Assembly (NCBI RefSeq): GCF_900091625.1
Contig: NZ_FMIC01000002.1
Span: 62,001-126,000 of the forward strand
Source of the DNA: Micromonospora peucetia
GTDB lineage: Bacteria > Actinomycetota > Actinomycetes > Mycobacteriales > Micromonosporaceae
Direction of reading: 5' to 3'
DNA length: 64,000 bases
Positions 24,040 through 32,392 of the stretch are shown in pieces. The translations under genes were made by a program, and so were the position numbers. Within the stretch, counting starts at the first letter, position 1, and the number at the start of each line of letters is the position of its first letter. The notes below the pieces were generated by a model that worked only from the letters and a program-made list of their open reading frames with translations, was not told the origin of the DNA and ran no database searches.

Positions 24040-25593
24040 TTAGTGGGGAGCGCTGCCGAAGGCGCTGGAGAGGTACGCCCGGGAGTCGGCGATGGCGCCC
24101 TCGATGATCCGGGCAGCCTCGCGGGCCTCCTCGGGATGGTGCCCGGCCTGCACCTGAAGCCGGAACCGGGACGAGCCGGTCGGGGTCACCGGGAACTCGA
24201 CCATGAATGCCAACACCCCTCGGTCGAAGAGCAGGCGGTTCGCCGTCCGCGCCAGCTTCTCGTTGCCGATCAGTAGCGGCACGATCGGTGACGGCTCACC
24301 CATGCAGGTCAGGCCCCGGCCGGTCAGTTCGTCGCGCAGGGCGTGGATCGCGGTGAAGAGCCGGGCCCGCAGCACGTCCCCCTCGGCCGACCGGATGATC
24401 CTGGTGGCCTCCCGTACCACCGCGGTCTGCACCGGTGACAGCGCGTTGGAGAAGAAGTGCGAGCCGCCGAACATCTTGATGTACTGCTTCAACGCTGGCG
24501 AGTTGGAAGCCACGAAGCCACCGTTGGAGCAGAACGTCTTGGAAAAGGCGCCCATCACGATGTCGACGCTGCCGAGCAGGTCCTGCATCCCCAGCACGCC
24601 CGTGCCGCCGGGCCCCATCGAGCCCAGGTCGTGCGCCACATCGACCAGCAGCGTGGCGTCGTGTTCCCGGCAGACGCGTTGCAGGGTGACGAGGTCCGGC
24701 CAGTCCGCGTCCACCGAGAAGAGCCCGTCGGTGACCACCAGAATGCCGTTGCGGGTGTCCGTGGCCCGGATCTCGGTCAGGTGCCGGCGTACCGCCTCGA
24801 CGTTGAGGTGCTCGTAGCGGACCACGTTCCGGGTGGCCGCCCGTGCCCCCTGCTGGAGGCAGGAGTGGGCCAGCCGGTCGATCACGATATGGTCGGACTG
24901 CCGGACCAGACCGACGACCGCGCCGAAGCCGGCCGCCCATCCGGTCGGAAAGAGCGTCACGTGGTCGAGCCCGACCAGGTCGCCGAGGGCCGCCTCCAGA
25001 TCGTCGGAGATGCGGGTGTTGCCGAGCACCATCGGCGAGCCGGCGCTGTGCGGCCCGTAGTCGTGCATCGCCTTGGCCGCCGCCTCCCGGATTGCCGGGT
25101 GGGTGTTGAACGACAGGTAGTCCTGGGAGTTGAAGTTGATCCCTCGGGCCCGCCGGCCCAGGTCGTTGGTGATCTGGGCGACGCTGTCCGGTGCCGCCTC
25201 CAGCACCCGGGAGTACTGCCACGTCTCCGTGCGGCGACGGGCCTGCACCCAGCCGTAGAAGTCCTCGGTGCGGGTCAGCAGGTTGCAGCCGGCGGGTCGG
25301 TAGAAGTCGTACGCGTTCTTGTCCAGGGCGTACTCCTCGTCGGGGTCGACGGGGTTGCGCAGGTGGGCCGGCTCCCACATCTCGGTGAGGTCGGCGACCA
25401 CCTGGGCCAGCTCGTCGTCGGCACCTTCGAGCGACGCGAGGTCGTCCCATGGAATGTGAGTGGCCCAGTTGCGGGTCATCTCGGAGACCTCGGTCGCGGT
25501 ACGCGCCATGGTCTCGAAGTCCCGGCAGTTTGCCGCCTTGAGGATGATCCCGATCAGTTCGCCGTCTTCACGCTGGTCGAGCTCGGTGGTCAC
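24040..25593 (-). CDS. Alpha-oxoamine synthase (PLP enzyme) with N-terminal extension
   Basis: A 517-residue fold-type I PLP enzyme of the AONS/ALAS/KBL family, which joins an acyl thioester to an amino acid with loss of CO2. The core begins near residue 155 (INFNSQDYLSFNTHP). The Schiff-base lysine is in VMGAFSKTFCSNGG, the cofactor Asp is in LLVDVAHDLGSMG, and FGGSHFFSNALSPVQ follows. The first 150 residues are extra compared with the roughly 390-400-residue family norm and contain no obvious carrier-protein serine. The GTG at 25593 has GGGAG upstream; an ATG at 25617 overlaps the preceding stop codon and is an alternative. It pairs with the FAD enzyme 24 bases upstream, suggesting a small natural-product pathway. 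Confidence 0.88.
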   Translation of the reverse strand: MTTELDQREDGELIGIILKAANCRDFETMARTATEVSEMTRNWATHIPWDDLASLEGADDELAQVVADLTEMWEPAHLRNPVDPDEEYALDKNAYDFYRPAGCNLLTRTEDFYGWVQARRRTETWQYSRVLEAAPDSVAQITNDLGRRARGINFNSQDYLSFNTHPAIREAAAKAMHDYGPHSAGSPMVLGNTRISDDLEAALGDLVGLDHVTLFPTGWAAGFGAVVGLVRQSDHIVIDRLAHSCLQQGARAATRNVVRYEHLNVEAVRRHLTEIRATDTRNGILVVTDGLFSVDADWPDLVTLQRVCREHDATLLVDVAHDLGSMGPGGTGVLGMQDLLGSVDIVMGAFSKTFCSNGGFVASNSPALKQYIKMFGGSHFFSNALSPVQTAVVREATRIIRSAEGDVLRARLFTAIHALRDELTGRGLTCMGEPSPIVPLLIGNEKLARTANRLLFDRGVLAFMVEFPVTPTGSSRFRLQVQAGHHPEEAREAARIIEGAIADSRAYLSSAFGSAPH

Positions 25594-25616
25594 GGTGTCG
25601 TCTCCCTGGTGGATCA

Positions 25617-26939
25617 TCAGGCGAAGAGGTTCTGCTGGTAGCTGCGGGAGGTCTCCGCGAAGTCCTCGAAGACCGCGTGGTCGGCGGAGGACTCCTTCGC
25701 GGCGTCGTTGAGCAGGAAGAGGTTGGAGGCCTGGAAGAACTCCGACACGGGCGCGACGTCGGCGTGTGTGGCGATGAACCGGTCGGTCTCCTGCTGGTTG
25801 CCCCGCAACGCGACGAACAGTTGCAGCTCGTCGTGCCGATACGGGCGCATCTCGGCAAGGGTGCAGACGTAGTCGTGGTAGGCGGCAGCGTTCTGGCTTC
25901 GGCGGCGGTCCCCGTAGGCGGTCATCGCCTCGTCGATCGACGCGTCACCGCGGAGCCACCGGTCGAGTGCGGCGCTGACCAGCTCGGCGTCACGGAAGGC
26001 ATGGGTAATGCCGATCGCGGTGCACTGGTCCTTGGCCGACTCGGCGTCACCGACGAGCACCCACCCGGGCCCGTGCAGTGGCCGGAGGAAAGCTGACTGG
26101 TCCAGGGTGCCGTAGATGCGTTCCTCCCTGGTCCCCTTGGTCCGCACCACGTCGCCCAGCTCCGGACTGACGAAGTCCAACGCCTTCTGGTAGTTGCCCG
26201 GCACGTCACCGCGAAACTCCCGCGACCACTCACTCGGCCCCCAGACCAGGACCATGTTCTGGTTGAAGTTGGTCGGCGCCACCGCGCAGGCCAGCCGGCC
26301 GCGCCGGTGCAGTTGTGCCGGACCGAGGTCGAAGCCGGACCAGTAGCTCCAGTAGGCGAACGTGCAGCGGGGCCGCTCGTCGTACTTCGGCAGCGCGAGG
26401 GTGCGGGCGACGAACGAATTCCGGCCGTCGGCACCAACCACGATCCGGGCCCGCTCTTCGACCAGCTGTCCGTCGACCGCACGCCCCCGGATACCGATGA
26501 CCTGCCCGTTCTCGACGATCAGCTCACGAACGGTGAAGTTGGTGCGCACCTCGGCACCGGCCTTGGCGGCCGCGCCGACCAGGATCTCGTCGAGCACCCG
26601 GCGCCGCACGGACGCATAGCTCTGCACCACGCCCGAGTCGTCGCCGTGCAGGTCCCGGAAGTACTCGTGCAGTAGCTCGGTCGGCACCGAGCCGGTCAGC
26701 GAGATACCGTCGTTGACCACCTCGACCGTGGTGTGCGCCGGAGTGACCGCCAGGACCTCATCCAGCAGTCCCCACCGGTTCAGGTAGGACATCCCGTGCG
26801 GCCAGAGGAAGTGCGTCGAGATGACGTCGCTGGGGAACGAGGAGCGGTCCACCACCAGCACCCGGTGTCCACGCCGGGCGAGCAACAGGGCGGTGGACGC
26901 ACCCGAACAGCGGGCGCCGATGACGATCGCGTCGTACAA
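25617..26939 (-). CDS. FAD-dependent monooxygenase/reductase of the halogenase-like group
   Basis: A 440-residue flavoprotein with the FAD motif YDAIVIGARCSGASTALLLA at the N-terminus, the RRRVLDEILV arginine segment, and the second FAD-binding motif VLVGDAESAKDQCTAIGITH near residue 300. No tryptophan-halogenase WxWxIP motif is seen, so it is more likely a hydroxylase or oxidase of the p-hydroxybenzoate hydroxylase or geranylgeranyl reductase type. The TTG at 26939 is chosen because GAAGGA lies nine bases before it and the conserved FAD motif begins directly. It is followed almost directly by the oxoamine synthase gene. The product could be oxidation of the aminoketone or its precursor. Confidence 0.85.
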   Translation of the reverse strand: MYDAIVIGARCSGASTALLLARRGHRVLVVDRSSFPSDVISTHFLWPHGMSYLNRWGLLDEVLAVTPAHTTVEVVNDGISLTGSVPTELLHEYFRDLHGDDSGVVQSYASVRRRVLDEILVGAAAKAGAEVRTNFTVRELIVENGQVIGIRGRAVDGQLVEERARIVVGADGRNSFVARTLALPKYDERPRCTFAYWSYWSGFDLGPAQLHRRGRLACAVAPTNFNQNMVLVWGPSEWSREFRGDVPGNYQKALDFVSPELGDVVRTKGTREERIYGTLDQSAFLRPLHGPGWVLVGDAESAKDQCTAIGITHAFRDAELVSAALDRWLRGDASIDEAMTAYGDRRRSQNAAAYHDYVCTLAEMRPYRHDELQLFVALRGNQQETDRFIATHADVAPVSEFFQASNLFLLNDAAKESSADHAVFEDFAETSRSYQQNLFA

Positions 26940-27361
26940 CTGAATCGATCCTTCGTTGATGTGGCGGTGGCGGTGGCGGCGCAGGCAGCGGCGGCGGGAA
27001 GTCCGCCCAAGAGCGGCCCCGGGGTCCGCGGATCGCCGCAGGTCACCCGGGTTGCGTTCGGCGTCGGCCACCGTTGCCGGTGGCTGCCTCCGCCGCACGC
27101 ACCGGTCGAGTCGGCAGGCCCGGCGGAGAGCGTAGCCTACGTCCACAATGGATTGAAACCGCTCGGTGGCGCCCCAAGCAGCCGCTCTGAGCGGCTCCCG
27201 GAGTGACGGTCCTTCTCACCACTCAGCAGCTGGGCATGTTGCCGCCCGCTGGTGGATGTTCGCCGCGGATGCTGCCGCCGGGCCGTCGGGTGACCGGGGC
27301 AAGGCCGGCGTAGGCGGGCGCCCCAACAACTGCCTCCAGCCTGCGAGGAGACCACTGAACT
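26940..27361. other. Region without recognisable gene
   Basis: A simple GGTGGC-type repeat lies near 26960-26985. A stretch of high GC with no ribosome site leads to the transposase remnant. The in-frame - strand continuation upstream of the FAD enzyme (to 27146) is Arg/Gln-rich and not protein-like. Nothing else can be supported. Confidence 0.4.
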
Positions 27362-27574
27362 TCACGTTTCGAGCGCGAGGCAACCGGTACGCCATCCGCC
27401 CGCCGCACCAAGCATCCGCTCGTTCAACTGCGACAACAGCCGCCACGCGGTCGGGTCGGAGGCGACCGGCCCGAACAGGGCGCACTGGTCACGCAGCACC
27501 GCCAGGTCGGCGATCGCCTCACCACCGTCGGCGAGCATCACCGCCAGATCCACGGCGATGCGATCAGAAGGCAC
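27362..27574 (-). pseudogene. IS1380-family transposase fragment
   Basis: A 70-residue frame reads DRIAVDLAVMLADGGEAI, then LAVLRDQCALFGPVASDPTAWRLL, closely matching the N-terminal third of actinobacterial IS1380-type transposases. The catalytic DDE region is absent and similarity ends at the stop. This is a remnant of an insertion next to the oxoamine synthase locus; no terminal inverted repeats are recognisable. Confidence 0.75.
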
Positions 27575-27624
27575 TTCTTTGCTATCTGACCGCCCCTTGG
27601 ACAGCCCTCAACGAAGGGCCGAGG

Positions 27625-28380
27625 CTAGTGCCGCAGCGCGCGGAAGGTCCAGTTGTCGCTACTGGGGCCGGGTGCGGCGTCGCCGTAGTCGGCGGTCACG
27701 GTGACATCGGTGAAGCCGGCATCGACCAGCAGCTGTCTGAACTCCGCGATACTCCAGAGCTGCAGCCGGAACAGCTGTAGTTCGCTGCCGACCAGGGCGC
27801 CGTCGTGCCACTTGTCATACCGCAGCCATTCGGTCCTCTGGTTGGTCGCCCGGTCGTACTCGACTCGCAGCGTCTGGAGCGTCCAGACGTAGTCATCCCT
27901 GCGCCAGTAGCGCATCGGCGCGGCGTCCGTGGCCATGTCGGGAGCCGGTACGTCGATCAGCAAGCAGCCGCCAGGCTCAAGGTTCTGATGAAAATTCGCC
28001 AGTGCGCGGGCGGTGGCCTCCCTTCCGTCCAGGAGCACGATGGAGCCCGCCGGAATGATCACAGCCGAATATGCTCCGGGGCGGAGGAAGTCGGCCATGT
28101 CGGCGTGATGCAGGACCGGGGCAAGATCCCGGCTCGCGCACTCGGCACGGCACAGAGCGAGCATGTCAGCGGAGGTATCACACCCTTCGACCCGTAGACC
28201 AGACTCCAGCAGCGGAACCAGCACCCGGCCGGTGCCGACCGCGGGCTCCAACACGGATCCCTCGATGCCGCCGAGCTGGCGTCGGTAGTACTCGACGTCG
28301 CCGAACGAGTGCCCGATCGGTTTGTCGAGGTTGTAGACCTCGGTGGACAGCGGGCCGTAGTTCCACCCCAACGCGTGCAT
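27625..28380 (-). CDS. Class I SAM-dependent methyltransferase
   Basis: A 251-residue methyltransferase. The SAM motif is VLEPAVGTGRVLVPLLE near residue 43, followed by VEGCDTSADMLALC, and AGSIVLLDG plus LEPGGCLLIDVPAP (post I and motif III regions). The C-terminal half is beta-rich, as in small-molecule methyltransferases. The ATG at 28380 is preferred: an upstream in-frame ATG at 28452 would have to translate through a perfect 17-bp hairpin. A Shine-Dalgarno-like TCAGGAG abuts the start with no gap, so initiation may be weak or controlled by that hairpin. It lies upstream of the transposase fragment, the FAD enzyme and the oxoamine synthase on the same strand, so it may belong to the same pathway. 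Confidence 0.85.
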   Translation of the reverse strand: MHALGWNYGPLSTEVYNLDKPIGHSFGDVEYYRRQLGGIEGSVLEPAVGTGRVLVPLLESGLRVEGCDTSADMLALCRAECASRDLAPVLHHADMADFLRPGAYSAVIIPAGSIVLLDGREATARALANFHQNLEPGGCLLIDVPAPDMATDAAPMRYWRRDDYVWTLQTLRVEYDRATNQRTEWLRYDKWHDGALVGSELQLFRLQLWSIAEFRQLLVDAGFTDVTVTADYGDAAPGPSSDNWTFRALRH

Positions 28381-28398
28381 CTCCTGACTGATCGTGAC

Positions 28399-28437
28399 CG
28401 GAGTGCCGCCGCCCGCCGTACGGGCGGCGGCACTCCG
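28399..28437. repeat. Perfect 17-bp inverted repeat before the methyltransferase
   Basis: CGGAGTGCCGCCGCCCG and its exact complement flank a 5-base loop (CCGTA). The hairpin ends 18 bases before the methyltransferase ATG, in its likely leader. It could be a terminator, an attenuator or part of a degraded insertion element; there is no T tract on either side. Confidence 0.6.
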
Positions 28438-28461
28438 ACCGGCCGGTCGCATCCTAATTGC

Positions 28462-28579
28462 CCGCCCGACGGATCAGCCGCGTTGACCGTCGCCGAGATC
28501 CGCCGACTCCTCAACGCCTTCGTCCTCGCCCTGCCACCAACCACCAGCGCACACCCTGCGCTGGTCCACCTGGCGATGA
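28462..28579 (+). pseudogene. C-terminal remnant of a DDE transposase
   Basis: The + strand reads GSAALTVAEIRRLLNAFVLA and then, after a one-base shift near 28555, LRWSTWR followed by a stop. This pattern (TVxEIRRLL, then WSxWRR) matches the end of IS701/IS4-like transposases in actinomycetes. It is a decayed fragment; the family assignment is tentative. Confidence 0.4.
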
Positions 28580-28862
28580 ACATCCGGGTTGGTGACAGGC
28601 CGGGCGGCGTCCGTTTCAGACCAGGTGGGGCGGTTGGGAGCGGGCCGCCCCGGTTCTGAACCTGCCCGGCGGGGCCGAGCCGGCTTCGGACGGCTCGGCC
28701 ACGCTTTCGGTTTGTCAGGGGGTCACTCGGGTGGCAGGGCTGTCGCCCGGCAGGCCCGACATGTTGGCCTCGACCAACGGCAACGCGAGAAGCGCTCAAG
28801 CGCCTCGGTGACTCCCTCAGCCGCTGACGCCACTGCTGTACTTCACTGCTGCACGACAGCAG

Positions 28863-28896
28863 AAAGGCCACCTCCCAAGACTGGGAAGTGGCCTTT
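28863..28896 (-). terminator. Intrinsic terminator of the tRNA-Val gene
   Basis: AAAGGCCACTTCCCA and TGGGAGGTGGCCTTT pair over 15 positions (one mismatch) around a 4-base loop, 9 bases beyond the tRNA 3' end. On the - strand the stem ends in TTT followed by CTGCTGT. This is one of the few hairpins here with a U-rich edge. Confidence 0.75.
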
Positions 28897-28904
28897 GACC
28901 TGCG

Positions 28905-28976
28905 TGGGCGATGCTGGTATCGAACCAGCGACCTCTTCGGTGTGAACGAAGCGCTCTCCCACTGAGCTAATCGCCC
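28905..28976 (-). tRNA. tRNA-Val (anticodon CAC)
   Basis: The - strand folds as a 72-nt cloverleaf. The acceptor pairs GGGCGAT/ATCGCCC, a D arm contains TAGCTCAGTGGGAGAGC, and the anticodon stem CTTCG/CGAAG encloses TTCACAC with CAC at 34-36. The T arm is GCTGG-TTCGATA-CCAGC. CCA is not encoded. A terminator follows. It stands between transposase remnants and the conserved sporulation-linked genes, a typical border for inserted DNA. Confidence 0.93.
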
Positions 28977-29059
28977 TCAGCGCCGCTGACTCTACCCGAT
29001 CGAGGGACCGGACCGGAAATCCGGGGCCCGCGCGCCACGGAGCGGCCCAGACGCCGGGG

Positions 29060-29635
29060 TCAGTGCGTCGCCAGGTAGTGCAGCGCCTCAGCGACCACGT
29101 CGATGCCGAAGCTGTACTTCAGTGACAGCCAGACCACCGAGCCGACGAAGACCAGGCCGACGGAGCCGAGCAGGCAGCGTACGGCCAGTGAACGGTCCTT
29201 CACCCACTGCGTCCAGCTGTGCACGTGCCGGCGGGTGAAGCCGAGCAGCCGGCGGGCCCAGTGGAACTCGACGGCCCAGATGCCGAGGCCGGCGATCACG
29301 AGCAGCCAGCCCGGCCCGGGCAGCGGGATGAGGGCGATACCGATGGTGACGACGAGGGCGCCGGCGATGGCGACGAAAATCTTGAGGGTGACGCGTCCGG
29401 TCGGGTTGGCCCGGATCAGGGCGAGGGTGGTGCTGAGCCGCTGCCGCCAGCGCGGTCGCTGCCGCCGTTCGGCCAGCGCCGTACCGCCGGCGCCACCCCG
29501 CTCGGACGCCGGCCGACCAGGCCGGTCGTGCTGTTCCGTCGGCACCCCGTACCCCCGCCTTTCGGCCGTCCGGGCCGCGACATTCGGCGGGCCCGGCGCT
29601 GCCATCGGATCCACTGAGGATCGTTTCGTGGTCAT
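29060..29635 (-). CDS. TIGR02611/PGPGW-family membrane protein
   Basis: A 191-residue actinobacterial membrane protein. After about 75 hydrophilic residues come two close hydrophobic helices around LIPLPGPGWLLVIAGLGI, which contains the signature PGPGW. A loop WARRLLGFTRRHVHSWTQWV and a third hydrophobic segment (LLGSVGLVFVGSVVWLSL) follow. The function of the family is unknown. It is divergent from the SsgB-like gene, with a 273-bp interval that shows no other gene. Confidence 0.88.
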   Translation of the reverse strand: MTTKRSSVDPMAAPGPPNVAARTAERRGYGVPTEQHDRPGRPASERGGAGGTALAERRQRPRWRQRLSTTLALIRANPTGRVTLKIFVAIAGALVVTIGIALIPLPGPGWLLVIAGLGIWAVEFHWARRLLGFTRRHVHSWTQWVKDRSLAVRCLLGSVGLVFVGSVVWLSLKYSFGIDVVAEALHYLATH

Positions 29636-29908
29636 TTCCTCCCCCAGTGTGGCTCTCGCCCGTCACTGGAATGGACGACTGGACGTTACCGGAGTAAGTC
29701 GACGACTGAACCACCCGATGCCGGGCGGGATCACGCACTGGGCAGAACCGGAAATCCTACATGAATCTTCACATTCACGCGGCTTTTCCGACCCCCTTCC
29801 CACCACTGGGTGAAGTCAGCGTATGGCGGAGCGTAGCCAGGAGTAGCACCTGAGTATGGGAAAAGCGGGACACGCGCGTTCCGCAGCGGTGCCGGGGGGA
29901 GATCGTCC

Positions 29909-30340
29909 ATGAGTGTCATCCGACCGACGACCGTAGAGGTCGAGACGTCGCTAAGGCTCGTCGCACCTGACGCCACCGCCTTGCCGGTGCGTGCCAGTCT
30001 GCGTTACGACCCTGCTGATCCGTATGCGGTCCATGTCCTGTTCCACGCCGAATCCGCCGGCGGCGAGGCGGTCAGCTGGTCGTTCGCCCGGGAACTGCTG
30101 GTCACCGGCCTCGACGAGCCGGCCGGCATCGGCGACGTGCGGGTCTGGCCCTGGGCCACCCCGCGCGGGGACTTCGTCGCACTGGCGCTGTCGTCGCCCG
30201 ACGGCAACGCCCTCTTCGAGGTGCCGCGCAGCGTACTGGTGCGCTTCCTGCGGCGCACCTACGTCGTCGTCCCACGAGGCCGCGAGGCCGAGCACCTGGA
30301 CGTCGACACCGCGGTGAGCCGGCTGCTCGCCGGTCGCTGA
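29909..30340 (+). CDS. ssgB: SsgB-like sporulation and cell-division regulator
   Basis: A 143-residue SsgA-like protein. Typical blocks are LRYDPADPYAVHVLFH, WSFARELLVTGLDEPAGIGD, VRVWPWATPRGDFVALALSS and the C-terminal HLDVDTAVSRLL. Such proteins occur only in morphologically complex actinomycetes. SsgB positions FtsZ at sporulation septa, and its size and lack of extra tail fit SsgB best. GGGGGGAG lies before the ATG. Which SsgA-like paralogue it is cannot be settled without a tree. Confidence 0.88.
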   Translation: MSVIRPTTVEVETSLRLVAPDATALPVRASLRYDPADPYAVHVLFHAESAGGEAVSWSFARELLVTGLDEPAGIGDVRVWPWATPRGDFVALALSSPDGNALFEVPRSVLVRFLRRTYVVVPRGREAEHLDVDTAVSRLLAGR

Positions 30341-30443
30341 ACCACCGGCCACAACGGTCGCCCGAGGCCGCGCGGATCTGCCGAGTCCGCGCGGCTCCGG
30401 CCCACCAGGGGGTACGCGCACCGCCTCCCGCCCCACGCCGGGC

Positions 30444-31220
30444 TCAGCCATGGGTGGTGATGCCGCCGTCGACCGGGATCACCGCACCGGTGAGGTACGC
30501 CCCGGCGCGCGACGACAGGTAGATCGCGGTGCCGGCCATGTCCTCCGGCCGGCCGATCCGACCCAGCGGCACCTGCCCCTCGATGGCGGCCCGGGACGCG
30601 GGGTCGTCCAGCGCGAACGCCATCATCTTGCTCTCGAACGGCCCCGGCGCGATCGCGTTGACGGTGATCTGCTCGCCGGCGAGCTGGTGGGCCAGGCTGC
30701 GGGTGAGCATGTGCACGGCGGCCTTGGTCGCCGAGTACGCGTACACCTCCATCGTTGGCACCCGGATGCCGTCGATGGAGCCGATGTTGATCACGCGGGC
30801 CGGGTCGTCGGCGCTGGCGGACGCGCGCAGCGCGGGCAGCAGCGCGGTGGTGAGCCGGAAGACGGCCTTGACGTTGACCGCCCAGAGCTTGTCGAACGCG
30901 CTCTCCGGGTACGACTCCAGCGGTGCTCCCCAGGTCGCGCCCGCGTTGTTGACCAGCACGTCGAGGCGGTCGACGCGCTCCCGGACGGCGGCGGCCAGGC
31001 CCTCGGCGCCGGCGTCGTCCCCGAGGTCGGCGGGGATGGCCTCGCAACGCCCCTCGGCGGAGAGTTCCTTGGCCACGGCCTCGCAGACGTCCGCCTTGCG
31101 GGACGAGATGATCACGTTTGCGCCGGCCCGGACGAAGCCCTGGGCGATCATCAGGCCGATCCCCCGCGAGCCGCCGGTGACCAGGACCGTCTTGCCTTCG
31201 ACCGAGAACAGATCCGTCAT
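30444..31220 (-). CDS. Short-chain dehydrogenase/reductase (SDR)
   Basis: A 258-residue NAD(P)-dependent oxidoreductase. The cofactor motif TGGSRGIG is near residue 17, NNAG near 90 and the catalytic Ser in INIGSIDG. The YAYSATK motif contains the catalytic Tyr and Lys, and the C-terminus VDGGITTHG is typical of classical SDRs close to 3-oxoacyl-ACP reductases and gluconate or polyol dehydrogenases. The Arg after the first beta strand (SSRKAD) suggests NADP. The ATG at 31220 is chosen; one four codons upstream (31232) is possible. A small palindrome about 95 bases upstream may bind its regulator. The substrate is unknown. Confidence 0.92.
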   Translation of the reverse strand: MTDLFSVEGKTVLVTGGSRGIGLMIAQGFVRAGANVIISSRKADVCEAVAKELSAEGRCEAIPADLGDDAGAEGLAAAVRERVDRLDVLVNNAGATWGAPLESYPESAFDKLWAVNVKAVFRLTTALLPALRASASADDPARVINIGSIDGIRVPTMEVYAYSATKAAVHMLTRSLAHQLAGEQITVNAIAPGPFESKMMAFALDDPASRAAIEGQVPLGRIGRPEDMAGTAIYLSSRAGAYLTGAVIPVDGGITTHG

Positions 31221-31314
31221 GTCCCATCCCATCGCGAGTCGGCCGGGGCTGCCGGGGCGCGGGCGACCCGACCGGCGCGGACCGGTGCCGGCCGACGCCG
31301 CGACCGGACGGCGC

Positions 31315-31326
31315 TACCGTTCGGTA
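31315..31326. promoter_or_regulatory. TetR-like palindrome upstream of the SDR gene
   Basis: TACCG-tt-CGGTA is a perfect 12-bp dyad, 95 bases before the SDR start, in a less GC-rich spot. Sites of this shape are common TetR-family operators. No TetR gene is adjacent. Confidence 0.35.
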
Positions 31327-31482
31327 ACGTAGCCCGCCCCCAACGACCTCGACAACCCCTTCCGGGTCGGCCCGCCCAGGCCGCGCGGTGCCGCCCGAGG
31401 ACCACCGCCAGCCCCCGGCTCGGGCGACCCCGCGCCGCGTCCGGGATGCGTTGATCGTCGCGCCGGGCTACCGTCGCAGGCA

Positions 31483-32385
31483 ATGGTCTCTTCCGGTCAG
31501 CTCTCCCCCGCTCCGCTTGGCACCGCGGCGACCGCCCCCGCCGAGATCGACACGGTCGCCCTCGGTGACCTCGCCTCCGACCCGCGCTGGCGACGTCCGG
31601 TGCTGCTGGGCAAGGACCTGCTCGTGCTGACCACGGGCGGACACGGCACCGCCGAGCTGGACTTCCGCGCGCTGCCCTGCCGGCCCGGCACGCTGCTGCG
31701 GGTGCGTGCCGGCCAGGTGCTGCGCTGTGCCGGCCCGCAACTCGACGCGACGGTGGTGCGCTGGGAGGCGGCGGCGCTGCGCGGGGTCGACGTCGACCCG
31801 GACGCGATCCCGGCCCGGATCCAGCTCGCCGGCGAGGACGAGGACGCGGTCATCACCGAGGTGAGCCAACTGGTGGTGGACTGCCAGCGGCACCAGGGGG
31901 TGGCCGCCGCCCGCGGCCTGCTACGTCACCAGCTCGCCGTGCTGCTGCTGCGGCTGTCGCTGCTGCCCGGATGCGACCACCGGGCGACCCGGGCGGAGGC
32001 GGCCACCTTCCACCGGCTCTGCCGGGAGGTCGAACGCGGCTACCAGCACACCCGCCGCGTCGAGGACTACGCCGCCCGGCTGGACTGCTCGGTGCGTACG
32101 CTCACCCGGGCCTGCCTGGCGGTGACCGGGCGCAGCGCCAAGCAGGTGGTCGACGAGCGGGTGGCCCTCCAGGCGAGCCGGCTGCTGGCTGCCACCGACG
32201 AGCCGATCGCCCGGATCGGCCGGCGGTTGGGCTTCTCCGAGCCGACGAACTTCGGCCGGTTCTTCACCCGCGAGGTCGGGGTGAGCCCGGGCGTGTTCCG
32301 CGCGGCCCGTGAGCAGCCGGTACCCGGGCCGGTCGTCCGGCCCCGGCCGCCCGCCGACGCCACCGGCCGCCCACGCGGGGCATGA
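31483..32385 (+). CDS. AraC-family transcriptional regulator
   Basis: A 300-residue regulator with an N-terminal cupin-like effector domain (about 20-150) and a C-terminal double helix-turn-helix (about 190-285). Recognition segments are VEDYAARLDCSVRTLTRAC and IARIGRRLGFSEPTNFGRFF, the latter the AraC signature. A TACCGT box 8 bases before the ATG suggests a leaderless transcript. It is divergent from the SDR gene, so SDR is a plausible target. The C-terminal tail is Pro-rich and unstructured. Confidence 0.92.
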   Translation: MVSSGQLSPAPLGTAATAPAEIDTVALGDLASDPRWRRPVLLGKDLLVLTTGGHGTAELDFRALPCRPGTLLRVRAGQVLRCAGPQLDATVVRWEAAALRGVDVDPDAIPARIQLAGEDEDAVITEVSQLVVDCQRHQGVAAARGLLRHQLAVLLLRLSLLPGCDHRATRAEAATFHRLCREVERGYQHTRRVEDYAARLDCSVRTLTRACLAVTGRSAKQVVDERVALQASRLLAATDEPIARIGRRLGFSEPTNFGRFFTREVGVSPGVFRAAREQPVPGPVVRPRPPADATGRPRGA

Positions 32386-32392
32386 TGGCGGG

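Noticed and set aside
25617..26939. Tryptophan halogenase assignment for the FAD enzyme
   Set aside because: The overall pattern is halogenase-like, but the WxWxIP motif and the catalytic lysine context are not seen, so a general FAD oxygenase/reductase call is safer.
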